Source of the DNA: Demequina silvatica
Lineage (GTDB): Bacteria > Actinomycetota > Actinomycetes > Actinomycetales > Demequinaceae
Length of the DNA: 64,000 nt
NCBI RefSeq assembly: GCF_000971215.1
Contig: NZ_BBMA01000008.1
Location: 1,517-65,516, forward strand
Direction: 5' to 3'
Position 1 is the stretch's first letter; each line of letters opens with the position of its first letter. A program made the translations under genes and the position numbers. Shown here in pieces: positions 39,826-48,337 of this stretch. Under the pieces are notes generated by a model. It was given only the letters and a program-made list of their open reading frames with translations. It was not told the origin of the DNA and searched no databases.

Positions 39826-40479
39826 TTACTCGGCTGCCGACTCCTCGACCGCCGACTCCTCGGCGACCGTCTCGGCTGCCTGGTGGGGCGCCTTGCGCTC
39901 GTCGCGCGCCGCCGCCTCCGCGGCCTTGCGCTCCTCGCGCACCTTGCGCTGCTCCTCCTTGGCCTCCGCCTTCTTCTTCAGCGGACCCAGGACCAGCGAC
40001 ATGTTGCGGCCCTCCTGGTTCGGCGCGTTCTCGACGACGGCGAACTCCTGGACCTCCTCCGCCAGCTTCATCAGCAGACGGCGGCCCATCTCGGGGCGGG
40101 ACTGCTCGCGACCACGGAACATGATGGTGATCTTGACCTTGTCGCCACCCTTGAGGAACCGGACCACGTGACCCTTCTTGGTCTCGTAGTCGTGCTCGTC
40201 GATCTTCAGGCGGAACCGCATCTCCTTGATCTCGGTGTTCGCCTGGTTGCGACGTGCCTCACGCGCCTTGACCGCAGCCTCGTACTTGAACTTGCCGTAG
40301 TCCATGAGCTTGACGACGGGAGGACGCGAGTTGGGCGCCACCTCGACCAGGTCGAGCTCGGCGTCCTGCGCCAGACGGAGGGCATCCTCGATGCGGACGA
40401 TGCCGACCTGCTCACCCTTCGGGCCGACCAGGCGGACCTCGGGGACTCGGATGCGCTCGTTGATGCGCGGCTCGTTGAT
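39826..40479 (-). CDS. infC: translation initiation factor IF-3 (non-canonical ATC start)
   Basis: The 217-residue IF3 has the N-terminal domain ([19 protein letters not shown]...), linker and C-terminal domain ([36 protein letters not shown]) plus an Ala/Glu-rich tail of about 40 residues. No ATG, GTG or TTG precedes the conserved N-terminus in frame. The first usable GTG (40341) would delete the N-terminal domain. AAGGAG lies 5 nt before an ATC codon at 40479, so translation must start on a rare codon, as with AUU in E. coli infC, which lets IF3 repress its own synthesis. Confidence 0.93.
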   Translation of the reverse strand: MNEPRINERIRVPEVRLVGPKGEQVGIVRIEDALRLAQDAELDLVEVAPNSRPPVVKLMDYGKFKYEAAVKAREARRNQANTEIKEMRFRLKIDEHDYETKKGHVVRFLKGGDKVKITIMFRGREQSRPEMGRRLLMKLAEEVQEFAVVENAPNQEGRNMSLVLGPLKKKAEAKEEQRKVREERKAAEAAARDERKAPHQAAETVAEESAVEESAAE

Positions 40480-40538
40480 AGCGGCTCCTTACCGTTGCTC
40501 TGTGCGACCTCCCGGCCGGTTCCCGCCCCAGAAATGGG

Positions 40539-40570
40539 AAAAGGCCCCTGCCCGAACACGAGCAGAGGCC
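40539..40570 (-). terminator. attenuator-like terminator in the infC leader
   Basis: On the minus strand GGCCTCTGC and GGCAGGGGCC form a stem followed by TTTTCCC (complement of 40539-40570). It lies about 60 nt before the infC start and about 120 nt after the putative transcription start, so it is well placed for transcription attenuation of infC-rpmI-rplT. Confidence 0.65.
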
Positions 40571-40696
40571 ACCGCGGAAACGCACGGCATGCCTCACGGC
40601 AGCCGCCGGAACCGAGACCCTGGTCCTTGCGGTCCTAGGGTGGGAGGTGGACTCCACTTGCGTGTTGCAGCACCTGCCGCAACCGGTCGATGGACA

Positions 40697-40702
40697 AGAA
40701 TA
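40697..40702 (-). promoter_or_regulatory. infC: -10 element of the infC operon
   Basis: TATTCT on the minus strand would start a leader of about 200 nt before infC. On the other strand AAGAAT (40696-40701) lies 7 nt before the DUF1844 gene ATG, so this short segment may be a bidirectional promoter. Confidence 0.5.
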
Positions 40703-40708
40703 GCAACT

Positions 40709-41125
40709 ATGAGCAGTGATGACCAGGCAACAGGTCCCGGCGCGCCTGAAGACGCCGCGCACACCCCCGCGGGGGGCACCTTCGCAGGGGACGATGCGGT
40801 GGCCGGCCAGGCCGCCCGCGACATCGCCGAGGTGGGCGCCGTGGAACTTATCACGACGGTAAGCGTTCACCTCCTGAGTGCGGCCGCGCTTCGGTGCGGC
40901 CTCGCGGAGGAGGGCGAGGAGCTCAAGGACCTGGACGAGGCGCGGACCATCATCAACGCGCTCGCCGGACTGGTCACGGCGGCCGCGCCCGACCTCGGCG
41001 ACACTCACGCGCGCGTCCTGCGGGACGGGTTGCGGAGCGTACAGTTGGCGTTCCGGGAGGCCTCGGCCATCCCGGACCGGCCCGGAGACGGGCCCGGCGA
41101 GAAGTACACGGGGGCGGTCACGTAG
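40709..41125 (+). CDS. DUF1844 domain protein
   Basis: The 138-residue protein has an acidic, Pro/Gly-rich N-terminus and a DUF1844-like helical region (VELITTVSVHLLSAAALRCGL; DLDEARTIINALAGLVT). The family is widespread beside infC in actinobacteria and has no known function. It contains an exact 11-mer copy near its start (40788-40798), read as Gly-Asp-Asp-Ala. Its stop overlaps the next GTG by one base, linking it to the coiled-coil/protease module. Confidence 0.85.
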   Translation: MSSDDQATGPGAPEDAAHTPAGGTFAGDDAVAGQAARDIAEVGAVELITTVSVHLLSAAALRCGLAEEGEELKDLDEARTIINALAGLVTAAAPDLGDTHARVLRDGLRSVQLAFREASAIPDRPGDGPGEKYTGAVT

Positions 41126-41973
41126 TGACGACTGGGGAGGACAGCCGTCGAGGCGTCGCGAGCGGCGACCTCGCCACCGCGGCGAGCCCTCGTGAGGGCA
41201 CCCCGGTGCACCGCCTCCCCTTCTTCCCCGTGACGCTTCCCGCGATCCCCGACCGGCCGGCCGAGCCCGCGGATCCGACGGGCCGGACGGACCCCACGGA
41301 CCACGTCGACACAGACGAGATCCCCGAGGTCGACGCCGCCCACCCGTTCGGCGAGGACGACGACGCCGACCCGGTGGTGACCGCCGGCGCCGACGCCGCC
41401 GACCTGCCCGACCCGGCCGAAGGGCCCGGCGACGGCGACGAGCCCGTGATCGAGCATCGTCCCCGCTCCGCGGGCCTGGTGGTGACCGTCGCCATGCTCA
41501 CCGTCCTGCTGCTCGCGGCCTCCGCGCTCATCGCGTACCTGTGGCGCGTGTCCGACGCGTGGGAGGCGCGCGCACTGGCCATCACCGAGGCGAACTACGA
41601 GATCGGCTCGCAGCTGGCGCAGGAGCGCGACACCCTGACCGTCACGCAGGACCAGCTCGACCTGGTCTCGCAGCAGCTGAGCACGTCCAAGGACACCGTC
41701 ACGCGCCTGCAGGCCGAGAACGCGCAGTGGGGCGACGACGCCGCGTACGCGCAGGAGGAGATCGCGGCGCTCCAGTCGATCATCACCGACGCGAGCGCGG
41801 TCGCGAACTCCCTCACCCGCTGCGTCGAGGGGCATGAGCAGCTGGCCGAGTACCTCTCCAACCCCGACGACATCAAGCCCAAGGAGCTGCGGACCTTCCA
41901 GGAGAGCGTCGACGAGCTCTGCCAGGCCGCCGCGGACTCGAACCTCGCGTTCCAGCAGTCGGTGGCCCAGTGA
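41125..41973 (+). CDS. single-pass membrane protein with coiled coil (module copy 1)
   Basis: The 282-residue protein has a long acidic, Pro-rich cytoplasmic region (about 1-115), one membrane helix (about 118-140) and an extracytoplasmic coiled coil (about 150-215, with QLAQERDTLTVTQDQLDLVSQQL). The C-terminal helical domain has two Cys (about 233 and 268) that could form a disulfide. Its stop overlaps the start of a secreted protease lipoprotein (GTGA). The same two-gene unit is repeated immediately downstream. Function unknown. Confidence 0.8.
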   Translation: MTTGEDSRRGVASGDLATAASPREGTPVHRLPFFPVTLPAIPDRPAEPADPTGRTDPTDHVDTDEIPEVDAAHPFGEDDDADPVVTAGADAADLPDPAEGPGDGDEPVIEHRPRSAGLVVTVAMLTVLLLAASALIAYLWRVSDAWEARALAITEANYEIGSQLAQERDTLTVTQDQLDLVSQQLSTSKDTVTRLQAENAQWGDDAAYAQEEIAALQSIITDASAVANSLTRCVEGHEQLAEYLSNPDDIKPKELRTFQESVDELCQAAADSNLAFQQSVAQ

Positions 41974-42719
41974 TCCGGTCGCGGATCGCGGGCGCGACCC
42001 TGGCCGCCGCCCTCACGCTGACCGGCTGCGCGCAGCTCCCCGAGGAGCCGGGCGCCATGCCGGACGACTTCGTGCCCGCGCCGTCCGTCTCACCCGGCGA
42101 CGGCTCGGTCGCCCTGTCCCCCGACGGCTTCTCCGCGGCGCAGCGCATGACGGTGCGCGTGCGCAACGTGGGCTGCGGGTTCATCGCGACGGGCACCGGC
42201 TTCGCGCTCGACAACCACACCTTGGTGACCAACCGGCACGTGGTCGAGGACGCGAAGCGCATCACGCTCACCACCTACGACGGCCGGTCCATCGCCGCGA
42301 CCGCCGCGTCGACCACCACGGTCGCGGACATCGCGATCGTCACCACGGAGGAGTCGCTCGGGACGTCCTACGCGTTCCGCGCGCAGGAGGACCCGGCCGA
42401 GGGCGACGTCATCACCGTGGTGGGCTACCCCAACGGCGGGCGGCTCACCACCACCGCCGGCGTGGTGCTCGGCGCCACCACCGATCCCCTCGAGGCGGCG
42501 CTGGGCACGGTGCTCGCGACCAGCGCCGAGGTCGAGGAGGGCTCCTCCGGCTCGCCCGTGCTCGACGAGACCGGCCTCGTGGTGGGCGTCATCTACGCGA
42601 AGAACTTCTCCAACCAGAGCTTCATCGTGCCCATCTCGACGCTGAACTCGCTGCTCGACGAGGCGTCGCTGTTCGTGCCCGAGCAGAGCTGCACGTCCTC
42701 CAACCCGGGCGGCCTGTGA
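41970..42719 (+). CDS. trypsin-like serine protease lipoprotein (module copy 1)
   Basis: The 249-residue protein has a lipobox LTGC at about 17-20 and an S1 chymotrypsin/HtrA-type fold with the full triad: His in VTNRHVV, Asp in VADIAIV and Ser in EGSSGSPV. Two further Cys (in NVGCGF and EQSCTSS) may be bridged. It lacks a PDZ domain and should act at the outer face of the membrane. It overlaps both neighbours by 4 nt. A membrane-tethered degradative or signalling protease partnered with the coiled-coil protein is an inference. Confidence 0.88.
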   Translation: MIRSRIAGATLAAALTLTGCAQLPEEPGAMPDDFVPAPSVSPGDGSVALSPDGFSAAQRMTVRVRNVGCGFIATGTGFALDNHTLVTNRHVVEDAKRITLTTYDGRSIAATAASTTTVADIAIVTTEESLGTSYAFRAQEDPAEGDVITVVGYPNGGRLTTTAGVVLGATTDPLEAALGTVLATSAEVEEGSSGSPVLDETGLVVGVIYAKNFSNQSFIVPISTLNSLLDEASLFVPEQSCTSSNPGGL

Positions 42720-43264
42720 CGGAGCCGCAGCTCCCGGACCCGGTCGAGCCCGGGGCCGCTCCCCTGCCCGATCCGGCACCCGATCCGGACCCCGCGGCCC
42801 CGCCCGCGCCACGCCGCCGCGGCCTCGCGGTCGCGCTCGCCGTGACGCTTACCGCGGTGGTGGGCCTCGCGGTCGCGCTGGGGCTGCTCGCGTCGGCGCG
42901 CGGCAACTGGGAGGCGCAGAACGCGGACCTGCGCGACCGCGTCGACACCCTGGTGGACCAGGTCTCCGAGCAGAACGCCCGCATCTCCGAGCTCGAGGGC
43001 GCCAAGGAGCAGCTCGCGCGGCTCAAGGAGGAGTACTCCTCCGCGGTGAACCAGGGCGCGAAGGGCACCGAGATCGTCGAGGAGCTCAAGGACATCGTCG
43101 ACGCATACCAGAGCTGCGTGGACGCGCAGACGGAGCACTTCGAGGTCCTGCGCGAGATCGACCGGTACGTCGCGTCCAGCGTCGACGAGTCCGAGCAGTC
43201 GATCCGCGACTTCTGCGCCGAGGTCACCGCCGCGTACGTGAGCTTCCAGGCGAAGCACGGCTGA
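42716..43264 (+). CDS. single-pass membrane protein with coiled coil (module copy 2)
   Basis: The 182-residue protein repeats the layout of the gene at 41125 with a shorter, Pro-rich cytoplasmic part (about 1-33), a membrane helix (about 37-60), a coiled coil (about 63-100, with LRDRVDTLVDQVSEQNARISELEG) and a C-terminal helical domain with two Cys (about 129 and 168). The C-terminal pattern of a Cys-containing helix, Y/E-rich helix and F-C/E-L-C is shared. It overlaps the upstream protease gene (GTGA) and is followed after 5 bp by a second protease gene. Confidence 0.8.
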   Translation: MTEPQLPDPVEPGAAPLPDPAPDPDPAAPPAPRRRGLAVALAVTLTAVVGLAVALGLLASARGNWEAQNADLRDRVDTLVDQVSEQNARISELEGAKEQLARLKEEYSSAVNQGAKGTEIVEELKDIVDAYQSCVDAQTEHFEVLREIDRYVASSVDESEQSIRDFCAEVTAAYVSFQAKHG

Positions 43265-43269
43265 CCCGC

Positions 43270-43983
43270 ATGAGCCACCGGCGCGCCGCGGTCCCGGCCC
43301 TCGCCGCGACCCTCGCGGCCGCCCTCGCGCTGGCGGCCTGCGTGCCCCTGTCGCCCCCGCCGTACGCCACGCCCACGCCGGTCGAGCCCTCGGCCGGCGC
43401 GCAGTCCGGCGACGGCTTCACGCGGGCCGAGCGCGTCGCGCTGCGCGTGTGGGCAGTCGCGTGCGGGTCCTACCGCAACGGCACGGCGTGGATGCTCGAC
43501 GAGACCCACGCGGTCACCAACCGGCACGTGGTGCGCGACACCACGCTGGTCGAGCTGACCGATTACCAGGGACGCGAGTACCACGTCACCGATGCCGAGT
43601 ACTCGCGACGCGACGACCTCGCGCTGCTCACCATCGACGGCACCTTCCCCGAGGCCGCCACGCTCGCGACCGAGGAGCCCGCGGTGGGCGACCCGCTCAC
43701 GGTGTCCGGCTTCGCGCTGGGCGGTCCCCTCGCGTCGCGCACGGGCCCGTACATGGGCCTCCGCGAGAACGAGCTCGACCCCGACGGCGCACAGATCTAC
43801 TTCGTCGAGGTGCTCGCGCGCGAGGGCAACTCCGGCTCCCCGCTGACGGACGCGGACGGCGACGTGGTGGGCGTGGTGTTCTCCTCCGACGGCGAGGACT
43901 TCGCGGGCGCCGTCACCCTGCCGCGACTCGAGGCGTTCCTCGAGGACGATGCGCCGCGCACCTCGGCCGAGACGACCTGCTGA
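43270..43983 (+). CDS. trypsin-like serine protease lipoprotein (module copy 2)
   Basis: The 237-residue protein has a lipobox LAAC at about 21-24 and an S1-type domain with His in VTNRHVV, Asp in RRDDLALL and Ser in EGNSGSPL. It is a paralogue of the gene at 41970, also with extra Cys residues. A motif variant AGGACGATGCG lies 31 bp before the stop. The hairpin at 43992-44011 follows. Confidence 0.87.
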   Translation: MSHRRAAVPALAATLAAALALAACVPLSPPPYATPTPVEPSAGAQSGDGFTRAERVALRVWAVACGSYRNGTAWMLDETHAVTNRHVVRDTTLVELTDYQGREYHVTDAEYSRRDDLALLTIDGTFPEAATLATEEPAVGDPLTVSGFALGGPLASRTGPYMGLRENELDPDGAQIYFVEVLAREGNSGSPLTDADGDVVGVVFSSDGEDFAGAVTLPRLEAFLEDDAPRTSAETTC

Positions 43984-43991
43984 GCGCGGGG

Positions 43992-44011
43992 CCGGGCGGG
44001 CACCGGCCCGG
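43992..44011. terminator. bidirectional hairpin between protease and SseB genes
   Basis: CCGGGC (43992-43997) pairs with GCCCGG (44006-44011) in the 35-bp gap between convergent genes. The stem is short and without a U-tract. Confidence 0.45.
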
Positions 44012-44018
44012 GTGGCCG

Positions 44019-44744
44019 TCAGGCCTGCGCGAGGCGCAGCTCGACGCTGTCCACGCGCTGGGCCACCACCGCGGACCGCGCGAGCTCATGCTGCACGCGC
44101 TCGATCACCGCGTCGAGCTCCGGCTGGCTGAGCCCCGCGACCAGGCGCAGCACCACGGCGACCTCCGCGCCGCGGCCGGCGACGGCGTCGACGCCGCGCA
44201 GGGAGCCGTCGAGCGCGATGGCCTCCGCCACGGCGGCGCGGATGTCCGCGGCCACCTCGCCCTCGGTCACCGCGGGCCGCCACGGCTCGCCCTGGCCGAG
44301 CGCCCAGACCGCGGGGCGTGGGACCAGGACCGTCTCCATGCCGGGGTTGAGGACCAGGCTGCTCCAGCCCTCCGCGGCGGCGGCGAGCGCCGCGCGCGGC
44401 CCCTCCGCGGGGATGGGGCGGGCGCGCTCGTTCCACGCGCGCATGGCGTCGACGTCCGTGAACACGGGCAGCGCGGTGCGGCCGTCGGGCATCTCGACCG
44501 CGACCACGCCCGTCGAGGCGACCTCGTCCTGCTCGAGGCCGTGCTTGCCGATCACGCGCTTCTCCCCCGACGCCATCACGGGGATGAGGACGCGCGCGTA
44601 GGCCAGCGCGTCGACCACGTCGAGGAGCGGCGCCTTGCCGTGCGAGTAGCGGATCAGGGCCTGGGCGAGGCGCGCGTCCGCGCTGCCGTCGTCATCCGCG
44701 AAGATCGACTCGGGGATCTCCTTGCGGGGCTCTGACTCGCTCAT
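44019..44744 (-). CDS. SseB family protein
   Basis: The 241-residue protein has an N-terminal SseB domain with RVLIPVMAS, GVVAVEMPDGRTALPVFTDVDAMRAWN and ETVLVPRPAVWAL, and a C-terminal SseB_C-like region (about 140-240). SseB-like proteins are abundant in actinobacteria and their role is unknown. The ATG lies 6 nt after TAGCAT (complement of 44751-44756), a leaderless arrangement. Confidence 0.88.
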   Translation of the reverse strand: MSESEPRKEIPESIFADDDGSADARLAQALIRYSHGKAPLLDVVDALAYARVLIPVMASGEKRVIGKHGLEQDEVASTGVVAVEMPDGRTALPVFTDVDAMRAWNERARPIPAEGPRAALAAAAEGWSSLVLNPGMETVLVPRPAVWALGQGEPWRPAVTEGEVAADIRAAVAEAIALDGSLRGVDAVAGRGAEVAVVLRLVAGLSQPELDAVIERVQHELARSAVVAQRVDSVELRLAQA

Positions 44745-44787
44745 GCCTCCATGCTAGGGGCAGGGTCCGACGCTCCGGCCACGCCGC

Positions 44788-45276
44788 TCACAGGCCCGCG
44801 AGCGAGTCGAGCGTCGCGATCACGCCGTCCGGCGTCGACAGCAGCCCCTGCTCGCCCTCGACCCGCGCCCACCGGCAGCCGTACGCGTCGATCACGATCC
44901 GCGTGAGGTCCTCGCCCGCGGCGAGCGTGAGCACGTACTCGGGCCCCAGCTCCATGGTGCAGGGCGTCATGAGGTCCGCAGGCTCGAGCGCGTCGACCAG
45001 CGCGCGCACGCCGTCGAGGTCCGCGATCGGCGACGGCCCGTCGGAGAGCGTCCACTCCTCGCCGAGCGCGTAGACGCACAGCCACGCCGAGTCGAACGCG
45101 CCCACGTCGGGGGCCTCCGTCGCCGCGACGGCCTCGCCGGTCACCGGCTCGAGCACCTCCGCGCACGTGGGTTCCACCGGCGCGACCGACGCCGCAGGCG
45201 ACCCGCCCGGGTCGCCGCCCGTCGCACAGCCGGCCATCACCATCGCCGCCGCCACCAGGACTGCCAGAACGCGCAT
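44788..45276 (-). CDS. small lipoprotein of unknown function
   Basis: The 162-residue protein has a lipoprotein signal with lipobox MAGC near residues 14-17 and four further Cys in the mature domain. No family is assigned, although the fold may resemble other small actinobacterial lipoproteins such as the one at 62189. Its ATG and Shine-Dalgarno region are supplied by an exact copy of the 11-mer: the ATG inside GGGACGATGCG is the start codon. Confidence 0.75.
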   Translation of the reverse strand: MRVLAVLVAAAMVMAGCATGGDPGGSPAASVAPVEPTCAEVLEPVTGEAVAATEAPDVGAFDSAWLCVYALGEEWTLSDGPSPIADLDGVRALVDALEPADLMTPCTMELGPEYVLTLAAGEDLTRIVIDAYGCRWARVEGEQGLLSTPDGVIATLDSLAGL

Positions 45277-45334
45277 CGTCCCTCCCTCTCGCAGGATAGA
45301 CGCGCGGCGCGCGCGAAGCGTTGGGGGCGGGAGG

Positions 45335-46072
45335 CTACGGGCGCCCGGCGACGTCGAGCGCCTGCGGGAGCGTGAAGTTGCCGTTGTAGAGCGCCTTGCC
45401 CACGATCGCGCCCTCGATGCCCGCGGCGGTGAGGGTGCGCAGCGCGGCGATGTCCTCGAGCGAGCTGATGCCGCCCGACGCGACCACGGGCGCCGAGGTC
45501 GCCTCGCACACCTGCTGCAGCAGCTCGAGGTTCGGACCCGACAGCATGCCGTCCTTCTTGACGTCGGTGACCACGTAGCGGGCGCAGCCGGCGGCGTCGA
45601 GGCGCGCGAGCACCTCCCACAGGTCGCCGCCGTCGCGGGTCCAGCCGCGGCCGGCCAGCGTGGTGCCGCGCACGTCGAGGCCCACCGCGATGCGGTCGCC
45701 GTGACGGTCGATCGCGCGTGCGGTCCACTCGGGGTTCTCGAGCGCCGCGGTGCCCAGGTTGACGCGGGCGCAGCCGGTGGCGAGGGCACGCTCGAGCGAC
45801 TCGTCGTCGCGGATGCCGCCGCTCATCTCGACCTTGACGTCGACCGCCTCGACCACGCTCGCGAGCAGCTCCGCGTTGGAGCCGCGCCCGAACGCCGCGT
45901 CGAGGTCCACCAGGTGGATCCACTCGGCGCCGCCGTTCACCCAGTCGAGCGCCGCGGCCAGCGGGTCGCCGTAGCCGGTCTCGGAGCCGGCCTCGCCCTG
46001 CGTGAGGCGGACGGCCTGACCGTCCGCGACGTCGACGGCGGGCAGGAGCTCGAGGCGGGGGGTCTCGGTCAT
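45335..46072 (-). CDS. priA: phosphoribosyl isomerase A (HisA/PriA)
   Basis: The 245-residue TIM-barrel enzyme isomerises ProFAR in histidine synthesis; in most actinobacteria it also replaces TrpF in tryptophan synthesis. Conserved segments include [15 protein letters not shown] with the catalytic Asp, [25 protein letters not shown] and [12 protein letters not shown] with the second catalytic Asp. No trpF gene is in the window, consistent with but not proving dual function. It is separated from hisH by the inverted regulator/CDF pair. Confidence 0.93.
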   Translation of the reverse strand: MTETPRLELLPAVDVADGQAVRLTQGEAGSETGYGDPLAAALDWVNGGAEWIHLVDLDAAFGRGSNAELLASVVEAVDVKVEMSGGIRDDESLERALATGCARVNLGTAALENPEWTARAIDRHGDRIAVGLDVRGTTLAGRGWTRDGGDLWEVLARLDAAGCARYVVTDVKKDGMLSGPNLELLQQVCEATSAPVVASGGISSLEDIAALRTLTAAGIEGAIVGKALYNGNFTLPQALDVAGRP

Positions 46073-46086
46073 GGTTTCCTCTCGGC

Positions 46087-46097
46087 GGGACGATGCG
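46087..46097 (+). repeat. GGGACGATGCG motif copy at border of inserted gene pair
   Basis: An exact copy 14 bp upstream of priA. A reverse copy lies at 47196-47206, so the pair brackets the CmtR-like/CDF genes that interrupt the his cluster. Confidence 0.8.
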
Positions 46098-46180
46098 GTG
46101 GCAAGTCTGTCACAGCGGGCACCTTCCGCACGGCCACCGGCGGGTGACAGTACATCGAAACGTGTATTAAGGTCGGCGGC

Positions 46181-46525
46181 ATGACCACCGCGACCCTCGC
46201 CTCCGGCACCTCGCACGTCGAGGCGCTCGCCCGGATCGGGCACGCGCTGTCCGACCCCACCCGCGCGCGCATGCTCCTCGCGCTGCGCGCCGGCCACGTC
46301 TCCCCCTCCGAGCTCGCGGACGCGCTGGGCGCCTCCCGGCAGTCGGTCTCCAACCACCTCGCGTGCCTGCGCGGCTGCGGGCTGGTGGTCGCGGACCGCC
46401 ATGGCCGGCGCGTGGACTACGCGCTCGCCGACGCGGCCCTGGTGCACGCTCTCGACGACCTCATGGGCCTCGCCCGCATCCTCGACCCCACGTGCTGCAC
46501 CGGCGCCACGTGCACGTGCGCATGA
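46181..46525 (+). CDS. ArsR/SmtB (CmtR-like) metal-sensing repressor
   Basis: The 114-residue winged helix protein has the ArsR recognition helix [18 protein letters not shown] and a Cys-rich tail CCTGATCTCA. The CLRGC pair together with the tail Cys matches the Cd/Pb-binding CmtR arrangement of mycobacteria. It is coupled to a cation efflux gene (ATGA overlap), so it probably represses that pair until metal binds. TAAGGT (46168-46173) lies 7 nt before the ATG, and TACA-N8-TGTA (46151-46166) overlapping it is a possible operator. Confidence 0.87.
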   Translation: MTTATLASGTSHVEALARIGHALSDPTRARMLLALRAGHVSPSELADALGASRQSVSNHLACLRGCGLVVADRHGRRVDYALADAALVHALDDLMGLARILDPTCCTGATCTCA

Positions 46526-47238
46526 CCGCGGCCCTCGCCGCCGCGCGCGCGGCCGTGCTGCGCCGGCGCATCCGCTGGGTGGTCGCGGGCACCATCGCCT
46601 ACAACGTGGTGGAGGCCGCGGTCGCGCTCACCGCCGGCACGCTCGCCTCGTCTGCGGCGCTGATCGGGTTCGGCCTGGACTCGGTGGTGGAGGTGCTGTC
46701 CGCCGCGGCGGTGGCCTGGCAGTTCTCCGCGCCCGACCACCGGCGTCGGGAGCACGCGGCGCTGCGCCTCATCGCGTTCTCGTTCTTCGGGCTGGCGGCG
46801 TTCGTCACGTTCGACGCCCTGCGCGCCCTGCTGGGCGGCGTGGAAGCCGCGCACTCCCCCGCCGGGATCGTGCTTGCCGCGGCCTCGCTCGCGATCATGC
46901 CCACCGTCTCGTGGATCGAGCGCCGCGCGGGCCGGGAGCTGGGCTCCGCGACGGCGATCGCCGACTCGCGCCAGACGCTCATCTGCGCGTACCTCTCGGC
47001 CGCGCTGCTGGTGGGCCTGGTGCTCAACGCATCGCTCGGGTGGTGGTGGGCGGACCCGCTCGCCGCGCTGGTCATCGCCGGCTTCGCGGTCCGCGAGGGC
47101 CGCGAGGCGTGGCACGGCGACGGCTGCTGCGCCACCTCCGGCGCGCTGCTCCACGGCCAGGAGGAGGCGTGCGCGTGCGACGACCACCCGGCCGGCGCAT
47201 CGTCCCCCGCGATCGGGGACCGCAGGAACCTGCTCTAG
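46522..47238 (+). CDS. cation diffusion facilitator-like metal transporter
   Basis: The 238-residue protein has five to six membrane helices with a CDF-like core ([22 protein letters not shown], with a G-x-D-S motif) and the later [21 protein letters not shown]. The usual cytoplasmic domain is missing and replaced by a short Cys/His-rich tail (CCATSG; ACACDDH). With the CmtR-like regulator it probably exports a soft metal such as Cd or Pb (inference). Its 3' end overlaps the convergent hisH by 4 nt and contains an exact motif copy. Confidence 0.85.
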   Translation: MTAALAAARAAVLRRRIRWVVAGTIAYNVVEAAVALTAGTLASSAALIGFGLDSVVEVLSAAAVAWQFSAPDHRRREHAALRLIAFSFFGLAAFVTFDALRALLGGVEAAHSPAGIVLAAASLAIMPTVSWIERRAGRELGSATAIADSRQTLICAYLSAALLVGLVLNASLGWWWADPLAALVIAGFAVREGREAWHGDGCCATSGALLHGQEEACACDDHPAGASSPAIGDRRNLL

Positions 47239-47891
47239 AGCGAGCCGACCCAGTTGCGGAGCAGCTGGAGGCCGGCCTCGCCGGACTTCTCGGGGTGGAA
47301 CTGGGTGGCGCTGAGCGGGCCGTTCTCGACCGCGGCGACGAACCGGTCCTCGCCCTCGCCGGAGCCCGCGGTGGACCATGTGACGAGCGGCGCGGCGAAG
47401 CGGCCGGTGTCCTCGGTGGTGCCGAGCGGGAACTCGCGCGCGCCGTAGGAGTGGACAAAGTAGAAGCGCTCGTCCTCGACGCCCGCGAACAGGCGGGTGT
47501 CGGCGGGGGCCTCGACGTGCGCCCAGCCCATGTTGGGCACCACGGGGGTCTGGAGCAGCTCGACCACGCCGGGCCACTGGTCCAGGCCCTCGGACTCGAC
47601 GCCGTGCTCGACGCCGCGCTCGAACATCACCTGCATGCCCACGCAGATGCCCAGCACGGGGCGGCCGCCGGACAGGCGGCGTCCCACGATCTGGTCGCCG
47701 CGCGCGGCGCGCAGCCCGTCCATGACGGCGGCGAAGGCGCCCACGCCCGGGACCACCAGGCCGTCGGCATTCTCCGCGACCACGCGGTCGGAGGTCAGCT
47801 CGACCCGCGCGCCCACGTGCTCGAGCGCACGCGTGGCGGAGCGGACGTTGCCGAAGCCGTAGTCGAACACGCACACGAGCGGCTGGGTCAT
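47235..47891 (-). CDS. hisH: imidazole glycerol phosphate synthase, glutaminase subunit
   Basis: The 218-residue class I glutamine amidotransferase has the nucleophile Cys in GICVGMQ and the His/Glu pair in TQFHPEKSG. It hydrolyses glutamine and passes ammonia to HisF to form IGP and AICAR; hisF is not in the window. Its ATG overlaps the stop of the unknown gene upstream (ATGA). Confidence 0.96.
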   Translation of the reverse strand: MTQPLVCVFDYGFGNVRSATRALEHVGARVELTSDRVVAENADGLVVPGVGAFAAVMDGLRAARGDQIVGRRLSGGRPVLGICVGMQVMFERGVEHGVESEGLDQWPGVVELLQTPVVPNMGWAHVEAPADTRLFAGVEDERFYFVHSYGAREFPLGTTEDTGRFAAPLVTWSTAGSGEGEDRFVAAVENGPLSATQFHPEKSGEAGLQLLRNWVGSL

Positions 47892-48337
47892 GACTGTGCC
47901 TTCTTCAGCGCCTTGGTCTCCTTGAGCAGCTCGCGGTACGCCTTCACGCGGCCCATGTCCGTGGAGTGGACCTTCTGCTCGTGGGTCTCGGCCACCTGGT
48001 CGAGCGTCTGCGCGCCGGTGAGCAGCGTGGTGACCACGCCCGGCGCGTCCGCGAGCGCGAGGCCCGCGGGGAGCTCCCGCTCCATGGCGCCCGCCTTCCA
48101 CAGCTCGACCTTGACGTTGCCGTCGCGGCTCTCCGCGAGCAGGAACTCGGCGCCCTTGACGAACCCGGACAGCGCCCGGGCGGCGTGCTGCGCGGACCCG
48201 GCCGTCGCATCGTCCAGCACGGCGATGGGTCCGCCGCTGGTCTCGAGCACGCGCCCGCGCACCTTGTGAAGCGCGCACAGCGCCGTGAGGAAGCGCCGGT
48301 TCGGGATCGGGGTGAGCAGCAGGGCGACGTCGGTCAA
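47888..48337 (-). CDS. unknown protein embedded in the his operon
   Basis: The 149-residue protein begins at TTG (AGGGAG 5 nt upstream, TTGA overlap with the hisB stop) and ends overlapping hisH. It has an N-terminal alpha/beta part ([30 protein letters not shown]), a PIAVLDD strand and a Lys-rich C-terminal helix ([11 protein letters not shown]). No histidine enzyme matches it. Tight coupling on both sides suggests a role with HisB or HisH or simple co-expression. Confidence 0.75.
   Translation of the reverse strand: MTDVALLLTPIPNRRFLTALCALHKVRGRVLETSGGPIAVLDDATAGSAQHAARALSGFVKGAEFLLAESRDGNVKVELWKAGAMERELPAGLALADAPGVVTTLLTGAQTLDQVAETHEQKVHSTDMGRVKAYRELLKETKALKKAQS

Noticed and set aside
39826..40341. 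infC starting at the GTG at 40341
   Set aside because: This would remove the conserved N-terminal domain, which is intact in frame upstream and preceded by AAGGAG.
46151..46166. Confident CmtR operator
   Set aside because: TACA-N8-TGTA is only a weak dyad; kept as a possibility in the gene entry but not claimed as a feature.
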